A stretch of 64,000 nucleotides of DNA from Alcanivoracaceae bacterium (GTDB lineage Bacteria; Pseudomonadota; Gammaproteobacteria; Xanthomonadales; Marinicellaceae), in assembly GCA_016744455.1 (NCBI GenBank), contig JADGEI010000010.1:42399-106398 (forward strand), in the 5' to 3' direction. Within the stretch, counting starts at the first letter, position 1. Every line of letters starts with the position of its first letter. The position numbers were made by a program, and so were the translations under genes. The notes below the pieces were generated by a model, which saw only the letters and a list, made by a program, of their open reading frames with translations, ran no database searches and was not told the origin of the DNA. Shown one piece after another: positions 8,925 through 17,733 of the stretch.

Positions 8925-9623
8925 TTATTCAAACCCATTGATAAAAATATCATCGGCCTCGTTAACACGAATAATCCCAGACATGCCAACACCTCCTGGA
9001 TTACCATGTTGCTCACAATAGTAAGGGACATCAGCTACGTTTTCAAAAGCTAGATAAACACTCCAATTACTTGAAGTAGGCTCTGAAGTTAAATTCATGC
9101 CGTTGCCTAAACAGCCTTCTGAGCATTCAAAACTATCATCATCTGCCCGTATATTATGAAAACCTGAATCCTTTATAAAATTAACAATGTCTCCAGCTTC
9201 AATGGTTAAATCAATAGGAGTAAAAGTATTGCCAGTAATTACTACTTGATGCACGGTTGTAGTGGGTGCAACAACGTTAATAACTCCAGTCATTCCTGAA
9301 CCAGCATGTATTTCGCAACTATAATCGAAACTACCTACAGAGTTAAAAGTAATTTCTGCCACCCAAGCACTTGAACTTGGATCTCCACTACCATCACCTG
9401 GTGAAGATTCGCAACTGTCTGAACAACGAAAAGAACCATCATCAGCTGAGACGTTGTGGAAACCTCCAGTGTTAGTAAATTGTACAGTGTCTCCTGCTTC
9501 AATGTTTAGTACTGAAGGTGTAAATACATTACCAGACACATCTACGTTGTGTATAGCTGAAAACGAGAGGAAACTAGTGCTAACTAATATCAATGTAAAT
9601 AACAGTTTAATGTGTTTATTCAT
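8925..9623 (-). CDS. Secreted tandem cupredoxin (plastocyanin-like) with IFINGFE tail
   Basis: 232 residues: signal peptide (~1-23, ending SFSA) and two homologous cupredoxin domains (~24-116 and ~120-222). Each domain has a full set of type-1 copper ligands: His in GFHN, then Cys and His in SCEIH / YCEQH, then Met in SGMTG / GMSG. Each also has an extra cysteine pair (RCSDSC; ECSEGC) that could form a disulfide. The protein ends DDIFINGFE, a short acidic-GFE tail that I recall recurring at the end of secreted proteins in some gammaproteobacteria, possibly a sorting signal. It probably acts as a periplasmic or exported electron carrier or copper-binding protein; the partner is unknown. Confidence 0.82.
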   Translation of the reverse strand: MNKHIKLLFTLILVSTSFLSFSAIHNVDVSGNVFTPSVLNIEAGDTVQFTNTGGFHNVSADDGSFRCSDSCESSPGDGSGDPSSSAWVAEITFNSVGSFDYSCEIHAGSGMTGVINVVAPTTTVHQVVITGNTFTPIDLTIEAGDIVNFIKDSGFHNIRADDDSFECSEGCLGNGMNLTSEPTSSNWSVYLAFENVADVPYYCEQHGNPGGVGMSGIIRVNEADDIFINGFE

Positions 9624-9864
9624 GTGTTTTTCCTAGTAAATAATTATAAACGAAATTATGTATCAAAAATCTCAATTTTATTGAGAAGGTGAAAATAACA
9701 ATCAGTAAGTATAGCATGTAAACCCCAATATTTGAAAAACCTTATAGAAACCTGGAAAACTAAAAACTGTGAAAATTGATTAGAATGAGTGTACTACATA
9801 GCCATTGCATAAAGTCATTATCAAAGAAGGACTGCACTCCTAGGTTTTGAATAACTACAGAGTA

Positions 9865-10812
9865 TCAGTGTTTTTGTTGTTTGGAAAGGAACTCAACAAG
9901 GTAATCAGAAGCATTAATATCATAACACGTTTGCCCGACGATTTTCTTTGGCGCATATTGTTTATCACCAGCAGATGTGTGACCACCTCCATGCATAATT
10001 AAAAGCTCAACTTTATTTGGGTTGCTAAATGAGGTATACACCCTTCTTTCAATAGTGCAATTATCAGTAGGGTTACTATCAGCTAGTTTTTCAATTTTTG
10101 CTTCAGGGTTAAGGTTGTTGTGTTCTACCCATTTGTCAATAACCCGTTCAACAGAGAGAGAGTAGCCGAGTTTTTTCCTTCCGAAAACACTGCCGCCACC
10201 ATGGTAAGGAATTATAGGGTCTTGGGTGCCATTAATCATCAAAACGGATAGATGTTCTTTAGGGTTGAAATGAGTAAATACTGTATTTGACATGCTACTA
10301 ATGATTGATGCAAAAGCTGCAAATGTTTCTGCATGTTCAGCAGCAATCCGTTGTGCCATGAAACCCCCATTGGAGATGCCCGTTAAATAAATTCTATTGT
10401 CGTCTATTGTATAGTTACTTTTCAGTTTTTTGACTATTTTTAGTATAAATTCAACATCTTTAAATGAGGCGACAGCTTTTTTACCATTTTGAGTGTGTAC
10501 ACGCCCATCATTCCAATTGGATTTAAATTTGTGTCGAGATGCCTGAGGATAAACTACTATCCAATTTTTTGCTTCGCCTCTTGTATGAAAATGAAAGTTT
10601 TTAGCCAAGGATTTACTGTTTCCTCCACCACCATGTAAAGCAAATAAAATGGGCAATCTTTTGTTCTTTTTATTTATTGGGTTTGAAATAAGATAATTTC
10701 TTAATTTGCCATTTACAAAAACCGATTGTTTTCTCAGTTGTCCATTTTCTTCTGCATAAGGGGCATTAACTATGAATAATCCTGTTAAGAGTATGGTGTT
10801 ATTTAACTTCAT
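9865..10812 (-). CDS. Secreted PHB-depolymerase/feruloyl-esterase-like alpha/beta hydrolase
   Basis: I choose the ATG at 10812 because it gives a clean signal peptide (MKLNNTILLTGLFIVNAPYA) and is preceded by GGGA; the frame also extends to an ATG at 10848. The family pattern is the LpqC/PHB-depolymerase group: oxyanion segment LPILFALHGGGGNS, nucleophile elbow GISNGG, then ILVMINGTQDPIIPYHGG with a likely catalytic Asp, and a late HGGGHTSAG with the likely catalytic His. Substrates in this family include polyhydroxybutyrate and feruloyl esters, and I cannot choose between them. It is divergent from purE. Confidence 0.83.
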   Translation of the reverse strand: MKLNNTILLTGLFIVNAPYAEENGQLRKQSVFVNGKLRNYLISNPINKKNKRLPILFALHGGGGNSKSLAKNFHFHTRGEAKNWIVVYPQASRHKFKSNWNDGRVHTQNGKKAVASFKDVEFILKIVKKLKSNYTIDDNRIYLTGISNGGFMAQRIAAEHAETFAAFASIISSMSNTVFTHFNPKEHLSVLMINGTQDPIIPYHGGGSVFGRKKLGYSLSVERVIDKWVEHNNLNPEAKIEKLADSNPTDNCTIERRVYTSFSNPNKVELLIMHGGGHTSAGDKQYAPKKIVGQTCYDINASDYLVEFLSKQQKH

Positions 10813-10946
10813 ACATCCCATAATAAAACTAATGATGTTAGTTTGCAATTGCTATTATGGCTGTCAACTGATAATTAGTGAATGATAATTTGAGATTGTT
10901 CAGTAAGTATGCCACAATTCGCTTTTGAGAATATAAATAGTTTACC

Positions 10947-11432
10947 ATGAAAAAAGTAGCGCTAATTATGGGATCTAAATCTGACTGGGAAACAATGAAA
11001 GATTGTGCTCAGTTATTAGACGATTTAGGTATCTCATTTCATCAACAGGTGGTTTCTGCCCATCGCACTCCCAAAAGCATGTATGATTTTGCCCAATCTG
11101 CTGAAGAAAAAGGGTTTGAAATAATTATTGCAGCAGCAGGCGGAGCCGCTCATTTACCGGGAATGGTAGCAGCCATTACAGAAATTCCTGTTGTTGGAGT
11201 TCCTATTAAGTCAAGTGTGCTCAATGGTGTTGATTCACTTTATTCTATCGTTCAAATGCCTGCAGGTGTACCTGTGGCGACCATGAGCATCGGAACAGCT
11301 GGAGCTAAAAATGCTGCTTTATATAGTGCAGCAATATTGGCAATACACGATAAGTCAATTAAAAAAGCGTTGAAAAATTTTAGATCCAATCAAACTCAAC
11401 TAGTCTTAGATAACCCAAATCCTGATGAATAA
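10947..11432 (+). CDS. purE: N5-carboxyaminoimidazole ribonucleotide mutase PurE
   Basis: 161 residues, full length for class I PurE. Motifs: MGSKSDWETM at the N-terminus, SAHRTP (active-site His), and AAAGGAAHLPGM. It converts N5-CAIR to CAIR in purine synthesis, acting directly after PurK, whose gene overlaps it by 8 bases. The class I pattern fits the presence of purK. Confidence 0.97.
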   Translation: MKKVALIMGSKSDWETMKDCAQLLDDLGISFHQQVVSAHRTPKSMYDFAQSAEEKGFEIIIAAAGGAAHLPGMVAAITEIPVVGVPIKSSVLNGVDSLYSIVQMPAGVPVATMSIGTAGAKNAALYSAAILAIHDKSIKKALKNFRSNQTQLVLDNPNPDE

Positions 11433-12534
11433 TTTCCCTACAATTGGCATACTTGGTGGTGGTCAATTAGCACAAATGTTGGCACTCGATGGTTATCCAT
11501 TGGGTTTTCGTTTTGTCTTCTTTGACCCTACTGCAGATGCCTGTGCTGGTTTGGTTGGAGAGTTGATGGTGGCTGATTATGATAATGAAATCGCCTTAGA
11601 AGAATTTGCGAAAAAATGCGACTATGTCACTTATGATTTTGAAAATATCCCAGTTTCTACAGCTGAATTTGTGGCAAAAAGAAGTCAAATTTTTCCACAC
11701 CCTAAGGTCTTAGAAATTGCTCAAGATCGGTTAACTGAAAAACTGCTTTTTCAAGGACTTGATATACCTGTCGGCGAGTTTTATGCAGTTGAAAGCTATT
11801 CTGAATTAGTTTTTGCTGCTAAGAGTATTGAAAATGATGGATTTTTAAAAACCAGGAGATTAGGCTATGATGGTAAGGGGCAGTATAGAATTACTCAACA
11901 AACTGATCTAAAAGAACTCTGGAAACGAATTGATGGCGGTTCTTTTATTCTAGAAAAAGGGATAGATTTTCAACGTGAAATTTCAGTTATTGTGACACGA
12001 AACTCCCAAGGAGAATGCTACTTTTATCCAATGTGTGAGAATAAACATAAAAATGGTATTCTTACAACTACACTGGTACCTGCCAAAGTTTCAAAAGCGA
12101 GTGAAAAAGCCTATGCTTATGCAAAAGAAATCGCAAATAAGCTCAGTTACGTTGGCGTTTTGGTCGTCGAAATGTTTGAAACTCAACAAGGTTTATTGAT
12201 CAATGAAATAGCTCCTCGGGTCCACAATTCAGGGCATTGGTCCATAGAAGGTGCAGTGACCTCACAGTTCGAAAACCATCTTCGTGCAGGGTTGGAGTTG
12301 GAAATTGGTGATACATCCATGAGCCAAGGTTTTTCGGCCATGGTTAATTGGATTGGTGAAATTCCAAATGTTGCTTTACACACCAAAGAAAAAGGCATAC
12401 ATTGGCATATTTATGGAAAAGAAGATCGTCCAGGGCGAAAAGTTGGTCATTCAACCGTTGTGGCAGATAATGCCCAAGAGCTGCATACAAAAGTAGTAAA
12501 ATTAGCTAAGCTGTTAGGCTCAAATATTAAATGA
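11425..12534 (+). CDS. purK: N5-carboxyaminoimidazole ribonucleotide synthase PurK
   Basis: 369 residues of ATP-grasp fold. The N-terminus reads IGILGGGQLAQMLA, the ATP-grasp core includes FLKTRRLGYDGKGQY, and EIAPRVHNSGHWS is the conserved metal-binding region. It makes N5-CAIR from AIR, bicarbonate and ATP. It overlaps purE, forming the standard purEK unit. Confidence 0.97.
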   Translation: MNNFPTIGILGGGQLAQMLALDGYPLGFRFVFFDPTADACAGLVGELMVADYDNEIALEEFAKKCDYVTYDFENIPVSTAEFVAKRSQIFPHPKVLEIAQDRLTEKLLFQGLDIPVGEFYAVESYSELVFAAKSIENDGFLKTRRLGYDGKGQYRITQQTDLKELWKRIDGGSFILEKGIDFQREISVIVTRNSQGECYFYPMCENKHKNGILTTTLVPAKVSKASEKAYAYAKEIANKLSYVGVLVVEMFETQQGLLINEIAPRVHNSGHWSIEGAVTSQFENHLRAGLELEIGDTSMSQGFSAMVNWIGEIPNVALHTKEKGIHWHIYGKEDRPGRKVGHSTVVADNAQELHTKVVKLAKLLGSNIK

Positions 12535-12675
12535 AAACATGGCTAAGCATCAAACTCCTTTCCTTAGTAAGAAATAGGTATAAAGTGCAAGTTCATGAAC
12601 GAAAATACATCACCTAGGTGCGATTAGTAAAATTTCATTTAGTACTTGTTAGGTAAAATGATGTTTGTTTTTGAA

Positions 12676-14343
12676 TCACACTGTCGCTAAAATCTTATCG
12701 GCGACACGAAACGCATTGGCATATATGGTAAATGTTGGTGTAACACTACCGCCATTGGGCATAAAACTGCCATCGGATACATAGACGTTGTTGGTCCCAT
12801 GTACACGACAATTGACATCTAATGCTGATGTTTTTGGATCGTTGCCAAAACGTAATCCGCCTGCGATTAAGTTAGAGGTTGGATCTGACCAAACATTCCC
12901 GTAGGCTGTCTCAGCCCCCATTTGTTTCATCACTTCTACACCTTTATCTACGATGTATTGAGCCACTTTTAAATCGTGTTGATGAAAGCCAACTTTAACT
13001 TTTGCAACAGGGTCACCCCATTTGTCCGTTTCAGATTCATCAAGCGTTACATTGCAATCATCAGTGGGTAACCAATCACAAAATACTTCAAATTTGAAAT
13101 CTTTAGATTTGGTAAATTGTGACTTAATTTTTTGTTTTAATTTACTGCCCCATAATAGCTCGCCCTCTTCATAACGTGCATCCATGGCATCAGCTGTTGG
13201 AGAAGGAGGGTCAAAGACAAAATCTATCGTTCCCCCTTTGACAGGTTTGTCAAAACTATTTTTATCGTCTATGGTATACCAATCTTGTAAGGCACGGTTG
13301 AAAAATGGCCCGCGTACCATAAGTTCAGCACGTTTGTCTTGTGGTAATTGTGTTAAATCAAAGACACCATGACCTGTCCCACCAGCACAACAATGTAGAT
13401 TTTTACCAATTTGATTATTTTGATTGCCAATGCCATTTGGGTGGGCTTCGCTCTTGGAGGCCAGTAATAATCGAGCAGACTCAATCGAATAACAAGCAAT
13501 TACAATCTTCTTGGCTTTCACTTCTATTGTTTCATTGGAGCTATCGTAATAACTTACTGACTCACCATTACCTTGTGTATTAGTATTTATCTTGTAAACT
13601 TTTGCGTGAGTAATAATTTCACAATTGCCTGATTTTACGGCATCATCAAGCAATGCAGCACGAGAACTGGCTTTGGCACCAGAGTGGCAACCATAACTGC
13701 CACAATAACCTGATAATTCACATGGCTTTCGAGCATTATGCCCTTGTGATAAAATCCCTCTAGCCATCGGTAGAGGGTGAAAACCTAATTTATTGGCTGC
13801 TTTATCAAACCAAGTGGCAATAGGGTGCTCGGCTAGTGGTGGAAAAGGGTAATCTGGAGTTGAACGTGGTTCTAAATTTGGGTGTTGGACTATTTTTCCT
13901 GATACACCTACCAGCTCTTCAACCTTAGTATAGTAAGGCTCCATGTCCTCATAGTTGATAGGCCAATCGACAATATTGGCTCCATCGATTGTTCCAAATG
14001 TACTGAGCAAATTGAAATCTTGCGGCTTTAAACGATGGAAATACGCACTCATAAAGTTACTTGCTCCGCCAACAATATTACCACCCCAAAATTGTGAGGT
14101 AGTGGATTCTTCAAAGCCACCATCACCATCGGGTTCTGCAAGAACATGCCTTTCGTCTTTTTTCTTGGAGCGAAAAATTCGTCGTCTAGTAAGCATTTCA
14201 TCTTTTTTAAAGTCTTCTTCCTTATACCATCCTCCTTTTTCCAAAACAATGACTTTGTGTCCCGCTTTTGCTAATTCGTATGCCACAGGGCCGCCGCCCA
14301 CTCCGCTTCCTACAATACATATATCACAAGTTATAGTTTTCAT
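12676..14343 (-). CDS. GMC-type FAD-dependent oxidoreductase
   Basis: 555 residues. The FAD-binding motif VGSGVGGGPVAYELAKAG is at residues ~10-27, followed by LEKGG. The C-terminal GMC_oxred_C signature is VSDGSFMPNGGSVTPTFTIYA, where a catalytic His/Asn would be expected nearby. A cysteine-rich patch (CELSGYCGSYGCHSG, ~residues 205-220) resembles that of the gluconate 2-dehydrogenase large subunit group. The start abuts the end of the Tat-signal small subunit gene, so the pair probably forms a periplasmic dehydrogenase carried through Tat by the partner. The sugar or alcohol substrate is not predictable. No cytochrome c subunit gene follows. Confidence 0.88.
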   Translation of the reverse strand: MKTITCDICIVGSGVGGGPVAYELAKAGHKVIVLEKGGWYKEEDFKKDEMLTRRRIFRSKKKDERHVLAEPDGDGGFEESTTSQFWGGNIVGGASNFMSAYFHRLKPQDFNLLSTFGTIDGANIVDWPINYEDMEPYYTKVEELVGVSGKIVQHPNLEPRSTPDYPFPPLAEHPIATWFDKAANKLGFHPLPMARGILSQGHNARKPCELSGYCGSYGCHSGAKASSRAALLDDAVKSGNCEIITHAKVYKINTNTQGNGESVSYYDSSNETIEVKAKKIVIACYSIESARLLLASKSEAHPNGIGNQNNQIGKNLHCCAGGTGHGVFDLTQLPQDKRAELMVRGPFFNRALQDWYTIDDKNSFDKPVKGGTIDFVFDPPSPTADAMDARYEEGELLWGSKLKQKIKSQFTKSKDFKFEVFCDWLPTDDCNVTLDESETDKWGDPVAKVKVGFHQHDLKVAQYIVDKGVEVMKQMGAETAYGNVWSDPTSNLIAGGLRFGNDPKTSALDVNCRVHGTNNVYVSDGSFMPNGGSVTPTFTIYANAFRVADKILATV

Positions 14344-15011
14344 TATTCAAAATTCCTGTAAGTTTTACCACGAATCGGTTGAGGAAAGCCGCCTTGATGC
14401 TCTAACCATTTCCAGCCTAATTGATTGGTGTTACCGCCATAATAAGGGTCAAGTGTGATGGCTTCGACCAGGTAATAGGTTAATATTGATACCCAGTTTT
14501 TGCCGGCATCAGAGTTAATGGTTTGAGTAATAAGTAAGTCTTGCTTTTCTTTGGTTAAGTTTTTAAAATCATCTCTATAGGTATCATTAGCTAATTGGTT
14601 CATCCAATCAATGCCTTGCGCTATAAATTCAGGATCGCCATCTTCAATATTTTTGCTATCGGTCATAGCCCATTCCAAATAGGTCACCACATTTATGTCA
14701 TTGGCACTAGGTCCATCACCATCATCAGGAAACAATCGCATATAAATTGCCTGTAGATCTAACTGTTGATCGCGGCTAAAGACAAAATTATTAAGGCTAA
14801 CACTATCATCAGAATAGTTAATGGGTTCAAGCGAACTCTTCTCAAAACTATTTTCATCAACACTGGGTTTACAACTGGAGAGAGTTGCCAACAAAGATGC
14901 AGCCATAGTGCCTCTGATAAAATCACGCCTATTTATTCCCTTTGTCCAATGCATGTTACGTTGAATGCTTCGAATACGCTTTGAGTTTTTATTAACTTTC
15001 ATGTGTGCCAA
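14343..15011 (-). CDS. Gluconate 2-dehydrogenase subunit 3-like protein with Tat signal
   Basis: 222 residues. A twin-arginine motif NRRDFIRGT (~27-35) is followed by a hydrophobic stretch and a lipobox-like LSSC (Cys47), so it may be a Tat-exported lipoprotein. The rest matches the small-subunit family by general pattern (MRLFPDDGDGPSANDINVVT and the C-terminal WKWLEHQGGFPQPIRGKTYR). It shares its last base with the start of the GMC subunit gene and would chaperone it through the Tat pore. MAHMKV gives two possible starts. Confidence 0.82.
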   Translation of the reverse strand: MAHMKVNKNSKRIRSIQRNMHWTKGINRRDFIRGTMAASLLATLSSCKPSVDENSFEKSSLEPINYSDDSVSLNNFVFSRDQQLDLQAIYMRLFPDDGDGPSANDINVVTYLEWAMTDSKNIEDGDPEFIAQGIDWMNQLANDTYRDDFKNLTKEKQDLLITQTINSDAGKNWVSILTYYLVEAITLDPYYGGNTNQLGWKWLEHQGGFPQPIRGKTYRNFE

Positions 15012-15095
15012 ATTAGTAAAGGTATTGATTAGACCTATTATACATCAGAATATTTCATTATAATTCTAATTCGTGTTTCATTAAGGTAACAAAAA

Positions 15096-15770
15096 TTGTT
15101 TGAAAAATTAAAACTAAAAATACAAGAAACTATAGAAAAGGCATCTAAGTTACATAAAGAACAAGAGCAACAAAAATTAAAACAATACAATGACGAAATC
15201 GCCAATAAAACCGATTGGCTACCATTAAAAAAAGGTGGTGCAAACTTTAAAACGCATGACTTGAAAAAAAAGAACTCTTCAGTTTTATCCTATCGATTGT
15301 CTTTGGGAGGGAAGTTGTTTATTGGTATTTTCGCACTTATTGGATTTGTGGCATCAATTATTTCAGCTTACCTTTTGTTAATCACTTTTAACCCCATTGG
15401 TTTTTTTTCTTTACTATTTGGAGTGGTTTTTGGTGGAGCCTCGCTCTTTATGTATAAAACCATGGGTATGCCAATTGTTTTTGATAGAGAAGTTGGGTTT
15501 ATTTGGAAAGGCCATAAACAACCTAAACTTTCAGGCGATCAATCAGATAAAGTGTATATAACCTACTTTAGTGAAGTTCATGCTCTACAGATAATTCCCG
15601 AATACATAAGCTCAAGCAAAAGGTCTTTTTATAGTTATGAATTGAACTTAGTGATGAAAGATGCAAGTCGTTTACATCTCATTGATCATGGAAATTACCA
15701 ACAAATTGCCTCTGATGCAGAAGAAATCTCTCAATTCTTAGGAAAAAAAGTTTGGGATAACACTCTCTAA
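15096..15770 (+). CDS. Membrane protein of unknown function
   Basis: 224 residues starting with TTG (TTG-TTT-GAA); no strong ribosome binding site is seen. Residues ~1-40 are charged and probably coiled coil (KIQETIEKASKLHKEQEQQK). Two adjacent membrane segments lie at ~80-125 (FIGIFALIGFVASIISAYLL; FFSLLFGVVFGGASLFMY). The C-terminal ~90 residues are soluble and end in a beta-rich domain. I do not recognise the family. It lies just upstream of a SufU-like gene with a 16-base gap. Confidence 0.72.
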   Translation: MFEKLKLKIQETIEKASKLHKEQEQQKLKQYNDEIANKTDWLPLKKGGANFKTHDLKKKNSSVLSYRLSLGGKLFIGIFALIGFVASIISAYLLLITFNPIGFFSLLFGVVFGGASLFMYKTMGMPIVFDREVGFIWKGHKQPKLSGDQSDKVYITYFSEVHALQIIPEYISSSKRSFYSYELNLVMKDASRLHLIDHGNYQQIASDAEEISQFLGKKVWDNTL

Positions 15771-15786
15771 ATACTATAATCCTGCC

Positions 15787-16230
15787 ATGGATATTAAGCA
15801 ACTCTATAAAACGACCATTCTTGAGCATAATCGTAACCCAAGAAATTACGCAACTCCAAAAGAATACACCCACAAAGCCGAAGGCCTAAATGCCATTTGT
15901 GGAGATCAGGTGTTTATTTATATAAACGTAGAAGATGACGTCATAAAACAAATGAATTTTGATGGAGAAAGTTGTGCAATATCAACTGCATCTTCTTCAA
16001 TTATGACTGAATTTTTGACAGGTAAAACCGTTTTGCAGGCGCAAGCATTATTTGCTGATTTTTGCCAATTAATGGATAGAAAACTAAACATTTCTTCAAT
16101 GCCAAGCTTGGCTGAAGTCAATAACATGGCAGGAGTTAAAAATTTTCCTGCCCGAATAAAATCAGCTACCCTCTGCTGGCATGCAATGAATGCGGCACTA
16201 GTTGGAAAAGAAACAGCGACCACTGAGTGA
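15787..16230 (+). CDS. sufU: SufU-type iron-sulfur cluster scaffold/sulfur acceptor
   Basis: 147 residues. IscU/NifU-like fold with the SufU start DIKQLYKTTILEHNRNPRN. Metal or cluster ligands: Cys38 and Asp40 in CGD, Cys63 in GESCAIS and Cys130 in ATLCWHAM. The SufU-type insertion between Cys63 and Cys130 is present. In known SUF systems SufU takes sulfur from SufS. No sufBCDS genes are in the window. A secreted rhodanese follows but is not obviously linked. Confidence 0.88.
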   Translation: MDIKQLYKTTILEHNRNPRNYATPKEYTHKAEGLNAICGDQVFIYINVEDDVIKQMNFDGESCAISTASSSIMTEFLTGKTVLQAQALFADFCQLMDRKLNISSMPSLAEVNNMAGVKNFPARIKSATLCWHAMNAALVGKETATTE

Positions 16231-16404
16231 CTACCTAGTAGTTACCCAGCAATTTGCCTTATAACTTTTCTCAACTCTAAGGTCTGATGTTTTGGCTGTT
16301 CAGTTCCAAAAGCAATTGTAGCAAATAACTTACTAATGACCTATTCTTAATATCAACCGATTAGATTAAAATACGATTACTATCTAATTAAACTGGTTGC
16401 CAAA

Positions 16405-17346
16405 ATGTATTTATCTAGACACTTTCACTTTCTATTACTACTATCCTTGCTGACATTTATTAATGCGTGCTCACATCCTAATCGTATAAATGGAAAGAAA
16501 AATGTTGAACCTTTGGTCAGTGCTCAATGGTTGAATGCACATTTAAATGACTCGGATATGATTGTACTCGATACTTCTGTCGTGATTACATCTGATGGTA
16601 ATGGCGGCTTTAGCCAAGAAAGTGGTCGCAATCAGTACATTGCTGGTCATATTCCTACGGCAGGATTTGCAGACCTTCTGGGTGACTTATCAGCAAAAAG
16701 TGATAATGATTATGTTATGCCAGAACCCCAGCACTTTAAACAAGCGATAGAAAAACTTGGTGTGGGTGATGACTCTGTTGTTGTTTTGTATAGTGCTAAA
16801 AATCACGTGTGGGCAACACGAGTATGGTGGATGCTGAAATGGGCTGGATTTGATAATGTGGCTATTCTTGATGGTGGGCTTGGAGCATGGAAAGCAGAAG
16901 ACTTTCCTTTAAGTATTGAAATTCCCAAACAAGTGATCAAAACTTTTACTCTCAACCTTAGACCTGAGTTAATTGCCCATCAAGCAGAAGTGTTAGCTAG
17001 TATAGAAAATAATGATGTCGATATTATTGATGCCATGCCATCTGCGCATTATCAAGGACAATTTTCAATGTACCCTCGTACGGGTCACATCTTAAGCGCA
17101 AGTAATGTACCCACGTCAGATCTAATTGATGAATTTGGTTTATTCAAGCCTATTGAAAAACTCAAGAGTAAGTTTGAAGGTTACACAAACAATCGAGTTA
17201 TAACCTATTGTGGCGGCGGTGTTGCCGCTACATCGGTTGCGTTTAATTTATACAGGTTGGGATATTCGGATGTTGCTGTATACATGGGGTCTTTAAATGA
17301 ATGGATAGTAAATCCTAATAATCCGATGACAATTAAAGGCAACTAG
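16405..17346 (+). CDS. Lipoprotein thiosulfate/3-mercaptopyruvate sulfurtransferase (two rhodanese domains)
   Basis: 313 residues. The N-terminal signal ends in a lipobox-like INAC (Cys22), predicting a membrane-anchored periplasmic protein. There is an inactive-type rhodanese domain at ~35-160 (SAQWLNAHL...; RNQYIAGHIPTAGFAD) and a catalytic domain at ~180-305 with active-site loop YCGGGVAAT (Cys ~268). The two-domain layout is that of SseA/rhodanese enzymes, which move sulfur from thiosulfate or 3-mercaptopyruvate to an acceptor. The loop CGGGVAAT is closer to thiosulfate rhodaneses. The Asn at -2 of the lipobox is unusual, so the lipid anchor is a moderate-confidence call. Confidence 0.87.
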   Translation: MYLSRHFHFLLLLSLLTFINACSHPNRINGKKNVEPLVSAQWLNAHLNDSDMIVLDTSVVITSDGNGGFSQESGRNQYIAGHIPTAGFADLLGDLSAKSDNDYVMPEPQHFKQAIEKLGVGDDSVVVLYSAKNHVWATRVWWMLKWAGFDNVAILDGGLGAWKAEDFPLSIEIPKQVIKTFTLNLRPELIAHQAEVLASIENNDVDIIDAMPSAHYQGQFSMYPRTGHILSASNVPTSDLIDEFGLFKPIEKLKSKFEGYTNNRVITYCGGGVAATSVAFNLYRLGYSDVAVYMGSLNEWIVNPNNPMTIKGN

Positions 17347-17733
17347 TTTTTGATTGGCTAATAATTTTATTGGTATAAATATTGAAAGAAGTACTTTAGC
17401 AAGCCCTTCATACTAATTGTAAAATTGTGGCCCCTGGAATTCGTATCAAACTTTAAGATGTATTAATAAGCTGACCTATTACCTATTGAAAATATGTTAA
17501 AAACGGAATAAAAAATAACGAAAGCACTACAACGTATATAATCAATTGCTTGCTAATAGTCTATTTGGAAAGACCTTTAGTATTTCCTTTGGTTCGTTCT
17601 ATTTTACTCACTTAGTTCTAGCAAACGCAACCAATTGATAATAACAATCCCTTGCTATTTAATCCTCTATCAGGTATTTTAAACAGTTGTTTAGTCAATT
17701 AAGACTAAGCTAATCGCATTTCGGGGGAAATCA
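17347..17733. other. 387-base intergenic region without a recognised gene
   Basis: No ORF with coding character was seen on either strand. It is AT-rich and presumably holds the terminator of the rhodanese gene and the promoter of the SnoaL-like gene, but I could not assign either. A strong ribosome binding site (GGGGGA, ~17722-17727) precedes the downstream ATG. Confidence 0.5.

Noticed and set aside
12611..12620. Palindrome CACCTAGGTG between purK and the GMC gene
   Set aside because: Short, isolated and without a clear partner or promoter; could be chance.
17347..17733. tRNA or small RNA gene in the rhodanese/SnoaL gap
   Set aside because: No cloverleaf, no T-loop consensus and no stable stem with U-tract was found.
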